Shown piece by piece: positions 45,181-53,848 of a stretch of DNA of 64,000 bases (positions are counted from its first letter, which is position 1; every line of letters starts with the position of its first letter). The DNA comes from Dietzia lutea. GTDB lineage: Bacteria; Actinomycetota; Actinomycetes; Mycobacteriales; Mycobacteriaceae. The notes beneath the pieces are model-generated. The model was not told the origin of the DNA and did no database searches. It saw only the letters and a program-made list of their open reading frames with translations. The stretch spans positions 1,116,001 to 1,180,000 of the forward strand of contig NZ_CP015449.1 in assembly GCF_003096075.1 (NCBI RefSeq). The letters are read 5' to 3'. The translations under genes and the position numbers were made by a program.

Positions 45181-46044
45181 GTGACCGATCAGCCCACCGT
45201 GACCGATGAGACCGTCTCCGCGACCGGACACGCCTCGCAGGGCGACGGCGCGCAGGGTGAGATCCTCGCGATCCGCGACGCCGACCGGGTCCGCACCCTG
45301 ACACTGGCCCGGCCCGACGCGCTCAACGCCTTCAACGAGGCCCTGTACGACGCCATCACCGTCGCCCTGCACGACGCCGCCGCCGACCCGTCGGTCGCGG
45401 TCGTGGTGCTCACGGGCGCGGGCAGGGCGTTCAGCGCGGGGACCGACCTGCTCGAGTTGGGGGAGCGGGTCACCAATCCCGACTTCGTCCCCGGCGAACA
45501 CGGCTTCCTGGGGCTCATCGACGCGCTCGCCGCGTTCGACAAGCCGCTGATCCTCGCGATCAACGGCCTCGGGCTCGGCATCGGCATGACCATCATCGGG
45601 TACGCCGACCTGGTGTTCATGGCCGACGACGCCCGGCTCAAGTGCCCGTTCACGAGCCTGGGCGTCGCTCCCGAGGCCGCGTCCAGCTACCTCATCCCCA
45701 GGCTCGTGGGCAGGCAGAACGCCGCGTGGGCGCTGCTGTCCTCCGAGTGGATCAGCGCCCGCGAGGCCCACGAGATGGGCCTCGTGTGGCGACTGTGCGC
45801 CCCGGGAGACCTGCAGGAGACCGCGCACTCGCACGCGACCCGGCTGGCCCGCCTCCCCATCTCGAGCCTGCGGGCGGTCAAGAAGACGATGACCGAACCC
45901 CTGGCGCGGCAGATCGCCGAGGCGCGCGAGCGGGAGAACCGGTGCTTCGCCGACCTCATGGGCGGCCCCGCCAACTCCGAGGCCCTCACCGCGTTCGCCG
46001 AGGGCCGGCAATCCGACTTCACCGCGCTTCCGGACGGGGCCTGA
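45181..46044 (+). CDS. Enoyl-CoA hydratase/isomerase family protein
   Basis: A 287-residue crotonase-fold protein. The first oxyanion-hole segment is GAGRAFSAGTDLLELG and the second NGLGLGIGMT. The segment CPFTSLGVAPEAASSYLIPRLVG resembles the enoyl-CoA isomerase type rather than the classical hydratase with two Glu, so isomerase activity is possible. The N-terminal 30 residues are Thr/Asp-rich and may not be part of the fold. GTG 45181 lies directly after the ALDH gene, indicating an operon. Confidence 0.9.
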   Translation: MTDQPTVTDETVSATGHASQGDGAQGEILAIRDADRVRTLTLARPDALNAFNEALYDAITVALHDAAADPSVAVVVLTGAGRAFSAGTDLLELGERVTNPDFVPGEHGFLGLIDALAAFDKPLILAINGLGLGIGMTIIGYADLVFMADDARLKCPFTSLGVAPEAASSYLIPRLVGRQNAAWALLSSEWISAREAHEMGLVWRLCAPGDLQETAHSHATRLARLPISSLRAVKKTMTEPLARQIAEARERENRCFADLMGGPANSEALTAFAEGRQSDFTALPDGA

Positions 46045-46137
46045 CCGACGGGACGTGACAGGCGGGGCCGGGCCGCGGGGCCTTACCGGCTGTGCACGGC
46101 GCCCCCTCGTCGACGCGGACGACCCGGATGGCCGACC

Positions 46138-47289
46138 ATGGGGGGCGTGACACACGAACCCGGGACGCCCGCCGCGCCCGTCGACGTGGTCGTCATCGGA
46201 GCCGGGCAGGCCGGCCTGTCCGCCGGGTACCACCTACGACGCCGTGGCTTCGTCCCGGCCGGTCGGGGCCCGGGGGAGGACCGGAGCGACCGTACCCTCG
46301 TCATGCTCGACGCCGACGAGGCCCCGGGCGGCGCGTGGCAGCACCGCTGGGAATCGCTCACCATGCGCACGGTCAACGGGATCTTCGCCCTCCCGGACCA
46401 CCCCGTCCCCGACGTCGACCCGGACACGCCCAGCCGCGAGATCCTGCCCCGCTATTTCGCCGACTACGAGGCCCGCCACGACCTCGACGTCCGGCGGCCG
46501 GTCCGCGTCCGCTCGGTACGCAGACCGGTCCCCGGGCGGGACGACCCGGCCGGAGACCACCTCGTCGTCGTCACCGAACCGACCGGCGCCCCCCGCCCCG
46601 GCGCCCCACGGACCTGGGCGGCCCAGTACGTCATCAACGCCACCGGCACCTGGAGCCGGCCGTTCTGGCCGTACTACCCCGGACAGGAGACCTTCCGCGG
46701 GCGACAGCTCCACGTCCACGACTACGTCTCGGCCGACGAGTTCGCCGGACAGCGCGTCGTGATCGTCGGCGCCGGCATCTCGGCGACGCAGCTGCTCGAG
46801 GAGATCTCCCTCGTCGCCGACACCCTGTGGGTGACGCGGCGGGAGATCGAGTGGGAGACCGGCCCGCCGCCGGACAACTTCTCCGCCGCCATCGACCGCG
46901 TCGCCGAGCGCACGGCGAGGGGGCTGCCGCCGGAGAGCGTCATCCGCGTCACCGGCATGTACCGCGCGCCGTGGATCGACCGCGCCGACGCGCGCGGCGT
47001 CCTCGTGCGCCACCCGATGTTCACCCGCATCGAGCCCGACGGCGTGCGGATGCCCGACGGGCGGCTCGAACCGGCGGACGCCATCCTCTGGGCCACCGGC
47101 TTCCGGCCCGCGATCGCCCACCTCGCCCCGCTCGGGCTCCGGACGACCGAGGGCGGCATCCGCGTCGCCGACGGACGGGCGCTCGACGAGCCGAGGCTGT
47201 TCCTCATCGGCTACGGCCCGTCCCAGTCGACCGTGGGGGCCAACCGGGCGGGCCGTGACGCCGTGCGCCAGATTGTCGCGGACCTCTAG
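46138..47289 (+). CDS. FAD-dependent monooxygenase/oxidoreductase (FMO type)
   Basis: A 383-residue flavoprotein. The FAD motif VVVIGAGQAGLSAGYHL is at the N-terminus. The NADP motif is VVIVGAGISATQLLEEI. The FMO fingerprint FxGxxxHxxxY reads FRGRQLHVHDY, and ATGFRP lies near the C-terminus. Oxygenation of a small molecule, or Baeyer-Villiger-like activity, is possible; the substrate is unknown. GTG 46147 is an alternative start. The stop is shared with the convergent acyl-CoA dehydrogenase in a CTAG. Confidence 0.85.
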   Translation: MGGVTHEPGTPAAPVDVVVIGAGQAGLSAGYHLRRRGFVPAGRGPGEDRSDRTLVMLDADEAPGGAWQHRWESLTMRTVNGIFALPDHPVPDVDPDTPSREILPRYFADYEARHDLDVRRPVRVRSVRRPVPGRDDPAGDHLVVVTEPTGAPRPGAPRTWAAQYVINATGTWSRPFWPYYPGQETFRGRQLHVHDYVSADEFAGQRVVIVGAGISATQLLEEISLVADTLWVTRREIEWETGPPPDNFSAAIDRVAERTARGLPPESVIRVTGMYRAPWIDRADARGVLVRHPMFTRIEPDGVRMPDGRLEPADAILWATGFRPAIAHLAPLGLRTTEGGIRVADGRALDEPRLFLIGYGPSQSTVGANRAGRDAVRQIVADL

Positions 47290-48446
47290 AGCGTCCGGGA
47301 GATGAGCTCCTTCATGATCTCGTTGGTCCCACCGTAGATCTTCTGCACGCGCGCCGAGGCGTACATTCGGGCGATCGGGTACTCGGTCATGAAGCCGTAG
47401 CCACCGAAGACCTGCAAGCATCGGTCGATGATCTCGCACTGCTTGTCCGTGCAGAAGTACTTGGCCATGGACGCCGTGGCCGGGTCGAGCTCGCCCCCCA
47501 GGTGCAACGAGATGCAGTGGTCCAGCAGGGTGCGGGCGGCCAGCGCCTCGGTCTTGCACTCGGCAAGCTCGAAGCGCAGGTTCTGGAACTTGAGGATCGG
47601 CTTGCCGAACGCCTCGCGCTCCTTGGCGTAGTCGGTCGCCAGACGGACGGCGGTCTCGGCGGCGGCGACCGCGGTCACCGCGATGATGAGGCGTTCCTGC
47701 GGGAGCTGCTGCATGAGCTGGATGAAGCCCTGCCCCACCTGCTCCTCGCCGCCCAGGATGTTGCCCGCGGGCACACGCATGTCGTCGAAGAACAGCTCCA
47801 TCGTGTCCTGGTACTTCAGGCCGATCTTGTCGAGCTTGCGGCCACGGTTGAAGCCCTCCAGTCCGGGCGTTTCGGCCACCAGCAGGGACAGGCCCTGCGC
47901 GCCCTCCCCGCCCGTGCGGGCCACGATGACGAGCAGGTCGCAGTGCATGCCGTTGGAGATGAACGTCTTGGAGCCGTTGACCACGAAGTCGTCGCCGTCG
48001 CGCGTGGCCGTGGTGCGCAGGGCCTGCAGGTCCGACCCGGCGCCGGGCTCGGTCATGGCGATGGCGCCCACCATCTCGCCGGTCGCGAGCCTGGGCAGCC
48101 AACGCTGCTTCTGCTCCTGGGTGCCGTACTGGAGGATGTAGTGGGCGACGATCGTGCTGTGGACCGAGTTGCCCCAGCCGTCGTCCAGCGCCCGGGTCTG
48201 CTCCTCGGCGATGACGGCCTCGTGGGCGAACGACCCGCCGCCGCCCCCGTACTCCTCCGGGATCGAGATGCACAGCAGTCCCGCGTCGCCGGCCTTGTTC
48301 CAGAACTCGCGGTCGACCGCACCCTGCTCGGCCCACCGCTCGAGGTGCGGGGCGGTCTCCTTCTCCAGGAACGCCCGCGTGTGCGAGCGCAGGGCGTCCA
48401 GATCGTCGGTCATCCACGGGGACCGGAAGGGGGCGGGCTCGAACAT
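47286..48446 (-). CDS. Acyl-CoA dehydrogenase (long-chain/LCAD-like active site)
   Basis: A 386-residue acyl-CoA dehydrogenase for the first step of beta-oxidation. FAD and substrate motifs are AIAMTEPGAGSDL and VNGSKTFISNG. The catalytic Glu is not in the usual C-terminal YEGT, which reads IYGGTNEIMK here. It appears to be Glu264 in PQERLIIAVTAVAAAE, as in long-chain and isovaleryl-CoA dehydrogenases. The start is ATG 48446. It is divergent from a TetR gene, with a large palindrome midway. Confidence 0.92.
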   Translation of the reverse strand: MFEPAPFRSPWMTDDLDALRSHTRAFLEKETAPHLERWAEQGAVDREFWNKAGDAGLLCISIPEEYGGGGGSFAHEAVIAEEQTRALDDGWGNSVHSTIVAHYILQYGTQEQKQRWLPRLATGEMVGAIAMTEPGAGSDLQALRTTATRDGDDFVVNGSKTFISNGMHCDLLVIVARTGGEGAQGLSLLVAETPGLEGFNRGRKLDKIGLKYQDTMELFFDDMRVPAGNILGGEEQVGQGFIQLMQQLPQERLIIAVTAVAAAETAVRLATDYAKEREAFGKPILKFQNLRFELAECKTEALAARTLLDHCISLHLGGELDPATASMAKYFCTDKQCEIIDRCLQVFGGYGFMTEYPIARMYASARVQKIYGGTNEIMKELISRTL

Positions 48447-48495
48447 GGGGCGACTCCAGGGTGAGGTGGGGGCCGGTGTGGCCTTGACGAGCACC

Positions 48496-48528
48496 ACCAT
48501 ACAACTGCATGGCATGCACGTGTATGGT
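48496..48528. promoter_or_regulatory. 33-bp palindrome, putative TetR operator
   Basis: Two 16-base arms around a central base match at 14 of 16 positions; the outer arms are ACCATACA and TGTATGGT. The centre (48512) is 66 bp from the acyl-CoA dehydrogenase start and 71 bp from the TetR start. This is the typical position for an operator controlling both divergent genes. Confidence 0.7.
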
Positions 48529-48582
48529 CGTCATTCCGGCGGTCGCCTCGGGCACCGCACGTCCCGGCGAGAGGTGTGCGAG

Positions 48583-49227
48583 ATGGGCGAGGTGGATTCA
48601 GCGGGACCCGGGTCGGGCGACGGCGCGGGGACGGTCGACCCCGGCCCGCCGCGCTCCGCCGACGGCGACCTCACCGCCCGCGCGCGGATCCGGTACGCCG
48701 CCCTGGAGCTGTACTCGGACCACGGCGAGGACCGGGTCTCCATGCGCCGCGTCGCCGCGGAGGTCGGCGTGACCATCGGGCTGATCCAGCACCACTTCGG
48801 CACCAAAGAGGGCTTGCGCCGCGCGGTGGACGACCTCGTGGTCGAGCACGTCGTCGACGCGCTGGCGACCGTCGCGCACACCGGGTCCCCCGCGGAGGTG
48901 GTCGCGGCCCGCGACGCCGCCGTGCGCGACATGCTCGAGCGCAACCCGATGCTCGTGAAGTACATCAACCGCGCCCTCATCGAGCCCGACGGCCGGGGTG
49001 CTCCCCTGCTCGCGGCGATCGTCGACCTCACCACCAGGGAGGTCGAGAGCCTCCGCCGCGGCGGCCACGCCTCCACGCGCTCCTCGGACAAGGTCCAGGT
49101 GGTGCGCACCCTCATGGGGCAGGTCGGCGAACTGTTCCTCGAACCGATCGTGGCCGCTATCTGGTCTCAGGTCGGCGGTGCCGACGACCGACGTCCCACC
49201 ATCCGGATCACTGTCGGGGAGCACTGA
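48583..49227 (+). CDS. TetR-family regulator divergent from acyl-CoA dehydrogenase
   Basis: A 214-residue regulator. The helix-turn-helix is ARARIRYAALELYSDHGEDRVSMRRVAAEVGVTIGLIQHHFGTKEGLRRAV at about residues 31-80. The C-terminal domain (VVEHVVDALATVAHTGSP..., MLVKYINRAL) is ligand-binding type. ATG 48583 has a GAGAGG site. It probably represses its own gene and the acyl-CoA dehydrogenase through the 33-bp palindrome, perhaps releasing on an acyl-CoA ligand. Confidence 0.9.
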   Translation: MGEVDSAGPGSGDGAGTVDPGPPRSADGDLTARARIRYAALELYSDHGEDRVSMRRVAAEVGVTIGLIQHHFGTKEGLRRAVDDLVVEHVVDALATVAHTGSPAEVVAARDAAVRDMLERNPMLVKYINRALIEPDGRGAPLLAAIVDLTTREVESLRRGGHASTRSSDKVQVVRTLMGQVGELFLEPIVAAIWSQVGGADDRRPTIRITVGEH

Positions 49228-49323
49228 CCGCCTGTGTGCCGCTGGGCCGGTGGCGTCGCACCCGGATTCGGGAGGCGCGCCGGTGACGGGCGCGTGCGTC
49301 GTGCACGGCGGGGCCCCGGCCGC

Positions 49324-49329
49324 TAGTCT
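49324..49329 (+). promoter_or_regulatory. -10 element (TAGTCT) of the serine protease gene
   Basis: TAGTCT lies 50 bp upstream of the ATG at 49379, which also has a GGGAAGGA ribosome site, so this gene has a conventional leader. Confidence 0.4.
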
Positions 49330-49378
49330 GACGGGGCGTAGACCCGGGCATTCCGCCAGGGGTGGGAAGGACACGCTC

Positions 49379-50089
49379 ATGAGGTTCACCCGTCTGGCGA
49401 AACTCGCCGCGACGGCCGTGATGGCCGGCGCCGCCACGCTGATGGCGCCCGCAGCCGCCCAGGCGGCGGTGCCCGTCGGTGGCGCGACCCCCGTGCTCGT
49501 CGGGGGAGTGGCCGGATGCACCATCACGGCCGCCGGCTACGACGCCGCGGGCATCCCGGTCGCGTTCACCGCCGCCCACTGCAGCGATCGGATCAACGTC
49601 CCGGTCATCCTCCGCGACAACCAGGGCGCGGGCGTGATCGGCACCGTCGCCACCCGCAACGAGATCCTCGACTACTCGGTCATCCGCCTGGACCCGGGCG
49701 TCGCGTTCCCCGTCCGGCAGGCCGGCGTGGTCGGCCGCGCCCCGGCGCCGCAGTTCGGCGACGTCGTCTGCAAGGACGGCCTGTCGACCGGCCACACGTG
49801 CGGCATCACCTGGCAGCGCGAGGGCGACAGGTTCTGGAGCCACGCCTGCGCCGGTTACGGGGATTCCGGCGGGCCCATCACCCGCGACGGCCGGCTCGTG
49901 GGCCTGGTCTCGGGCGGCCACATGCCGCCGGCGGCCGGAGCGGCCGGCAGCCTCGGCCCGGTCCTGCCCTCGTGCCTGCACCCGGCGCAGTCGCCGTTCT
50001 TCCTCCCCGCGCTGGGGTACTCGTTCGACGCGATCGTCGCCGACGCCACCGCGCGCAACTGGCCCGGCAGCGGCTTCCAGATGGCCTGA
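49379..50089 (+). CDS. Secreted trypsin-like serine protease
   Basis: A 236-residue protein with a Sec signal peptide (basic MRFTRLAK, hydrophobic LAATAVMAGAATLMAPAAA, cut around AQA-AV at 29-30). The chymotrypsin-fold triad is His67 (TAAHC), Asp98 (ILDYSVIRLD) and Ser163 (GYGDSGGPI). Six Cys suggest three disulfides. It is secreted and has no membrane anchor. It is single and stands apart, with a strong terminator downstream. The role is unknown. Confidence 0.93.
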   Translation: MRFTRLAKLAATAVMAGAATLMAPAAAQAAVPVGGATPVLVGGVAGCTITAAGYDAAGIPVAFTAAHCSDRINVPVILRDNQGAGVIGTVATRNEILDYSVIRLDPGVAFPVRQAGVVGRAPAPQFGDVVCKDGLSTGHTCGITWQREGDRFWSHACAGYGDSGGPITRDGRLVGLVSGGHMPPAAGAAGSLGPVLPSCLHPAQSPFFLPALGYSFDAIVADATARNWPGSGFQMA

Positions 50090-50163
50090 CGGCCCGGAGA
50101 CGGTCGGCGACGCCCGGCGCGGCCTCCCTGCGACGCCCGGCGCGGCCCCCGTCTCCATCGAAA

Positions 50164-50210
50164 AGAACGTTCCGCACACGTTTCCCGAGTGGGGGTGTGC
50201 GGAACGCTCT
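50164..50210. terminator. Bidirectional terminator between the protease gene and fadE23
   Basis: A 16-bp inverted repeat with one mismatch (arms 50164-50179 and 50195-50210) lies between the convergent genes. The arms contain GTTCCGCACAC and its complement. Confidence 0.7.
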
Positions 50211-50255
50211 TCTCGTTGAACCGGCGGGTCTTGTCGGCCCGGCGGGCGGCTCAGC

Positions 50256-51461
50256 TCACTTGAGCTCGGCGCTCGACAGGTCGAGGATGCGCCGGGCGAT
50301 CACCAGCTGCTGGATCTGCTGGGTGCCCTCGAAGATGTCGAGGATCTTGGAGTCGCGCGACCACTTCTCCAGGAAGCTGCGTTCGGAGTAGCCGTAGCTG
50401 CCCGCGAGCTCGACGGCGCCCAGGGTCACCGCGGAGCCCGTGCGGCCGGCCTTGGCCTTGCACATCGACGCCTCCTTGGTGTTGGGCATCTTGTTGTCGG
50501 CCATCCACGCCGCGCGCAGCGTGAGCAGGTACGCGGCCTCCCAGTCGGCCTCGAGCTCGAGGTACTTGGCCACGGCGGCCGGCTGACTGGTGGCGGGCCG
50601 GTCGTAGTCGATCTCCATGCCGGCCTCCTCGAGGAGCGTGCGGATCTCCTCGAGCGCGGCGCGCGCGACGCCCACCGCCATGCCGGCGACCAGCGGGCGG
50701 GTGTTGTCGAACGTCTGCATGGCGCCGGCGAAGCCCTTGTCCACGCGGATCTCCGGGTCGCCCAGGAGGTTCTCCGCGGGGATGCGGCAGTCGGTGAACG
50801 TGATCTGCGCGGTGTCCGAGGCGCGGATGCCGAGCTTGTGCTCGAGCCGGTCCACGGAGACGCCGGGGTGGTCGCGCGGCACGACGAAGGACTTGATGGC
50901 GGCGCGGCCCTTGCTCTTGTCCAGGGTCGCCCACACCACGATGTGGTCGGCACGGGCACCGGAGGTCACGAAGATCTTGGTGCCGTTGAGGACGTATTCG
51001 TCGCCGTCGAGGCGGGCGGTGGCCGACACGGCGGCGGAGTCGGAGCCGAAGTCGGGCTCGGTGATGGCCATCGAGGCCCACACGCGGCCGAACTTCTCCA
51101 TCTGCTCGTCATTGGCCACGGCGGCGATCGCGGAGTTGCCCAGGCCCTGGCGGGGGATGGACAGGGTCAGGCCGACGTCGCCCCAGCAGGTCTCGATGAT
51201 GTTGAGCAGCGACTTCATGTTGCCGCCGTTGGACACACCCTCACGCTTGGGCGCGCCGCCGGATCCCATCGTGGCGCCGGAGGCGGCCTGGCCGGCGTCC
51301 TCCATGGCCTCCATCATGGCCTTGAGGGTGTCGAGTTCGACGGGGTACTCGTGCTCGGCGAGGTCGTACTTGCGCGAGATGGGCCGGAAGATCTGGGTGG
51401 CCACCTGGCGGGCCTGGTTCGCACCCGCCTGGAGCTTCTTGGGTAGTTCGAGGTTGATCAT
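50256..51461 (-). CDS. Acyl-CoA dehydrogenase, FadE23-like
   Basis: A 401-residue acyl-CoA dehydrogenase starting MINLELPKKLQA and containing ITEPDFGSDS and LNGTKIFVTSGA. The catalytic Glu is in the usual place (IFEGTQQIQQLV). It follows the other dehydrogenase gene by 49 bp on the same strand, as fadE24-fadE23 in M. tuberculosis near Rv3137. The substrate chain is not known. It probably works with its partner (see the next gene). Confidence 0.9.
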   Translation of the reverse strand: MINLELPKKLQAGANQARQVATQIFRPISRKYDLAEHEYPVELDTLKAMMEAMEDAGQAASGATMGSGGAPKREGVSNGGNMKSLLNIIETCWGDVGLTLSIPRQGLGNSAIAAVANDEQMEKFGRVWASMAITEPDFGSDSAAVSATARLDGDEYVLNGTKIFVTSGARADHIVVWATLDKSKGRAAIKSFVVPRDHPGVSVDRLEHKLGIRASDTAQITFTDCRIPAENLLGDPEIRVDKGFAGAMQTFDNTRPLVAGMAVGVARAALEEIRTLLEEAGMEIDYDRPATSQPAAVAKYLELEADWEAAYLLTLRAAWMADNKMPNTKEASMCKAKAGRTGSAVTLGAVELAGSYGYSERSFLEKWSRDSKILDIFEGTQQIQQLVIARRILDLSSAELK

Positions 51462-51510
51462 CGCTGGTTGTCCTTGGTCCGGTTCGGGAGGGTGGCGGGG
51501 AAGGCGAGGG

Positions 51511-52917
51511 TCACAGGACCACCGCGCCCTCGGCCACGCCCACCGCGCGCAGGTCGCGGTACCAGCGCTCGACGGGGTGCTCCTTGGTGAAGCCGTGTCC
51601 GCCCAGCAGCTGGACACCGTCGAGGCCGATCTTCATGCCCTTGTCGGCGGCGATCTTGCGGGCCAGTGCGGCCTCGCGGGCGAACGACAGCCCCTGCTCG
51701 GCGCGGGAGGCGCCGCGCCAGGTGACCAAGCGCATGCCGTCGAGCTCGGTGGCCATGTCGGCCACGGCGAACGCGACCGCCTGGCGGTGCGCGATGGGCT
51801 CGCCGAACGCGTGGCGCTCCTTGACGTACGGGGTGACGTAGTCGAGGACGGCGTGGGAGGTGCCCACGGCCAGCGACGCCCAGCCGAGGCGCGACAGCCG
51901 GATCACGTCGGCGTAGGCGGCGGCGCGGTCCCCGGGGGAGACGTCCGGGCCGCCGAGGATCGCGTCGGCGGGCACCGCCACGTCGGTGAGGACGAGGCGC
52001 CCCAGGCCGGCGGCGCGCAGTCCCATGGACGGGTCGGCCTCGACCACGAGTCCGTCGGTGTCGGATTCCACGACGAAGAAGGTCGGCGCGCCGTCGAGGG
52101 TGGCGGCGACGACGAAGAGCTCCGCGCTCCCGGCCGTGGGCACCATCGACTTGACGCCGCTGAGCGTGAAGCCGCCGGGGGTGCGGGTGGCGGTCGTCTT
52201 CAGGTCGAACGGGTCGAACAGCGGCCGGGGCTCGGCCACTACGACGGCGGCGGCCGGGACCTTCTCGGAGGCGAACGCCGGCAGGTAGGACTTCTGCTGG
52301 GTGTCGGATCCGAACTGGGTCAGGGTGGTGGCCACGCCGGACGGCGCGAGGATCGGCAGGGCCAGGCCCATGTCGCCGTAGGCCAGGGCCTCGGCGACGA
52401 GGGAGTTGGTCACCACGCCGCGCTCGGAGGCGATGCCCTCGAACTCCTCGGGGACGTTGAGCATGGTGGCGCCGATCTCGGCGGACCGCTCGAGCAGCGA
52501 GGCTGGTGCCTCGGCGGCGGCGTCTGCGTCGTGGGCGGCCGGGCGGATGACCTCGGTGGCGAACTCGCGCACGGTCTGGGAGATCAACTGCTGGTCGTCG
52601 TCCAGCGTGAGGTCGAACAGGTCGGGCCGCGACTCGGTGTCGGCGTCGGGGAGGCGCTTGGGGGCGCCGCCGCCGGAGACCTTCTTGAACGACTTGGTCG
52701 CGGCCCCGAGGGTCTTGAATCCGGTCTTGGTGGCCTCGTAGGTCACCCGGTCGACCTTCTGGCGCAGTCCGAACCGCTCGGCGAACTCCGACCCGGTGAT
52801 CGTGGTCAACGCACGCATCGCGGCGCCGATGGCATCGATGCGTGTGGGGTTCTTGCCCGGTGTGGAGGTCTCCGCGCGTCCTGTCGTGGACGGGGTCGTG
52901 GGGTTCTTACTCATCAT
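51511..52917 (-). CDS. Acyl-CoA dehydrogenase-like partner, FadE24-like
   Basis: A 468-residue protein (from ATG 52917; GTG 52920 and ATG 52914 also fit). The N-terminal 110 residues are an extra leader before the dehydrogenase fold (LTLDDDQQLISQTVREFA...). The domains are recognisable, but the FAD/substrate motif TEPGxGSD reads VVAEPRPLF, and no YEGT-type catalytic Glu is seen at the end. This is typical of the non-catalytic half of actinobacterial heterotetrameric acyl-CoA dehydrogenases. Confidence 0.86.
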   Translation of the reverse strand: MMSKNPTTPSTTGRAETSTPGKNPTRIDAIGAAMRALTTITGSEFAERFGLRQKVDRVTYEATKTGFKTLGAATKSFKKVSGGGAPKRLPDADTESRPDLFDLTLDDDQQLISQTVREFATEVIRPAAHDADAAAEAPASLLERSAEIGATMLNVPEEFEGIASERGVVTNSLVAEALAYGDMGLALPILAPSGVATTLTQFGSDTQQKSYLPAFASEKVPAAAVVVAEPRPLFDPFDLKTTATRTPGGFTLSGVKSMVPTAGSAELFVVAATLDGAPTFFVVESDTDGLVVEADPSMGLRAAGLGRLVLTDVAVPADAILGGPDVSPGDRAAAYADVIRLSRLGWASLAVGTSHAVLDYVTPYVKERHAFGEPIAHRQAVAFAVADMATELDGMRLVTWRGASRAEQGLSFAREAALARKIAADKGMKIGLDGVQLLGGHGFTKEHPVERWYRDLRAVGVAEGAVVL

Positions 52918-52964
52918 CACCAGCTGTTCTCGTGACGGACGGTGGACGGTGTGGTCCCCAACAC

Positions 52965-52980
52965 CTTACTTCGGAGTAAG
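52965..52980. promoter_or_regulatory. Palindrome overlapping the fadE24-fadE23 promoter
   Basis: CTTACT-TCGG-AGTAAG is a 6-bp inverted repeat with a 4-base centre. It overlaps a minus-strand -10 candidate (TAAGGT, 52968-52963) about 45 bp before the fadE24 start. The size fits a TetR-type operator; the regulator is not in the neighbourhood. Confidence 0.5.
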
Positions 52981-53038
52981 TTCCGAGCGCCACACTTTCC
53001 CCCGAAGTTCTCGTCACCGCTGGTCGGCGTGGGTCCGG

Positions 53039-53848
53039 TCAGCCGCGGAGCAGGGCGACCGCCTGGTCGACGGCGTCCGGGCGGCCCGCCACGAACCAGT
53101 CGTAGCCGTTGACCTCGACGGTCGTGCAGACCCCGCCCGCGCCGTCGACGAGCGCGCGGCCGGGCAGCCAGTCCCACTCGGGGCAGGAGTGTTGGCACCA
53201 CACCGCGTGGACGCCGCAGGCGACCGACGCGAGGTCGACCGATCCGGATCCGAGCATCCGGATGGTCGCCGCGCCCCGGCTCACGCGGTGGAACGGCTCG
53301 GCCAGGGCGGGATCGGCGAGGAACGGCGGGTGGAGGTAGGTGGCGAGACTGCCGGCGGCGAGGTCGCCGGGGGTCAGCGGGGTCACGGGGACGCCGTTGC
53401 GGCGGGTGGGGATCTCGGAACCGCCGACGAAGGTCTCGCCGGTGACGGGGCGGTGGACCGCGCCGAGCAGGTAGTCGTCGGGGCCGCTGAGCGCCACTGC
53501 CGAGCACCAGTAGTCGGAGCCGGAGACGAAGTTGTAGGTGCCGTCGACGGGATCCACGACCCACCGGCGGTCGTGGCCGCCGGTGACGAGGGTGCCCTCC
53601 TCGCCGAGGACGCCGTCGTCCGGCCGGTGGGTGGCGAGGAGCGTGGTGATGTGTCGTTCGGCGGCGTCGTCCGCCTCGGTGACGACGTCCGAGACGGACG
53701 TCTTGCGCCGGACGTCGAGTCCGTCCTCGCGCAGGCGGCGCGCCAGGGTGCCGGCGTCGACGACGAGGCGGGCGGCCAGGTCGACGTCGGACAGTCGCTC
53801 GGTGGGCTCGTCGGGCACGGGGCGCGGGCGGCCGGTGTCGATGGACAT
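53039..53848 (-). CDS. hisN: Inositol monophosphatase-family histidinol-phosphatase (HisN-like)
   Basis: A 269-residue magnesium-dependent phosphatase. Motifs are TEADDAAERHI, GEEGTLV and DPVDGTYNF, plus [18 protein letters not shown]. These are the metal-binding sites of the IMPase family. In actinobacteria the closest homologue (Rv3137) is the histidinol-phosphatase of histidine synthesis. The start is ATG 53848, with a GGAAG site. It is divergent from prfB. Confidence 0.9.
   Translation of the reverse strand: MSIDTGRPRPVPDEPTERLSDVDLAARLVVDAGTLARRLREDGLDVRRKTSVSDVVTEADDAAERHITTLLATHRPDDGVLGEEGTLVTGGHDRRWVVDPVDGTYNFVSGSDYWCSAVALSGPDDYLLGAVHRPVTGETFVGGSEIPTRRNGVPVTPLTPGDLAAGSLATYLHPPFLADPALAEPFHRVSRGAATIRMLGSGSVDLASVACGVHAVWCQHSCPEWDWLPGRALVDGAGGVCTTVEVNGYDWFVAGRPDAVDQAVALLRG

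Noticed and set aside
48154-48582. Longer start for the TetR protein (357 residues)
   Set aside because: The extension runs through the oppositely oriented acyl-CoA dehydrogenase start and the operator, and lacks TetR similarity. ATG 48583 has a ribosome site.
50109-50146. Direct repeat of about 16 bp (GACGCCCGGCGCGGCC) after the serine protease gene
   Set aside because: Only two short GC-rich copies are present, which can occur by chance and show no link to a function.
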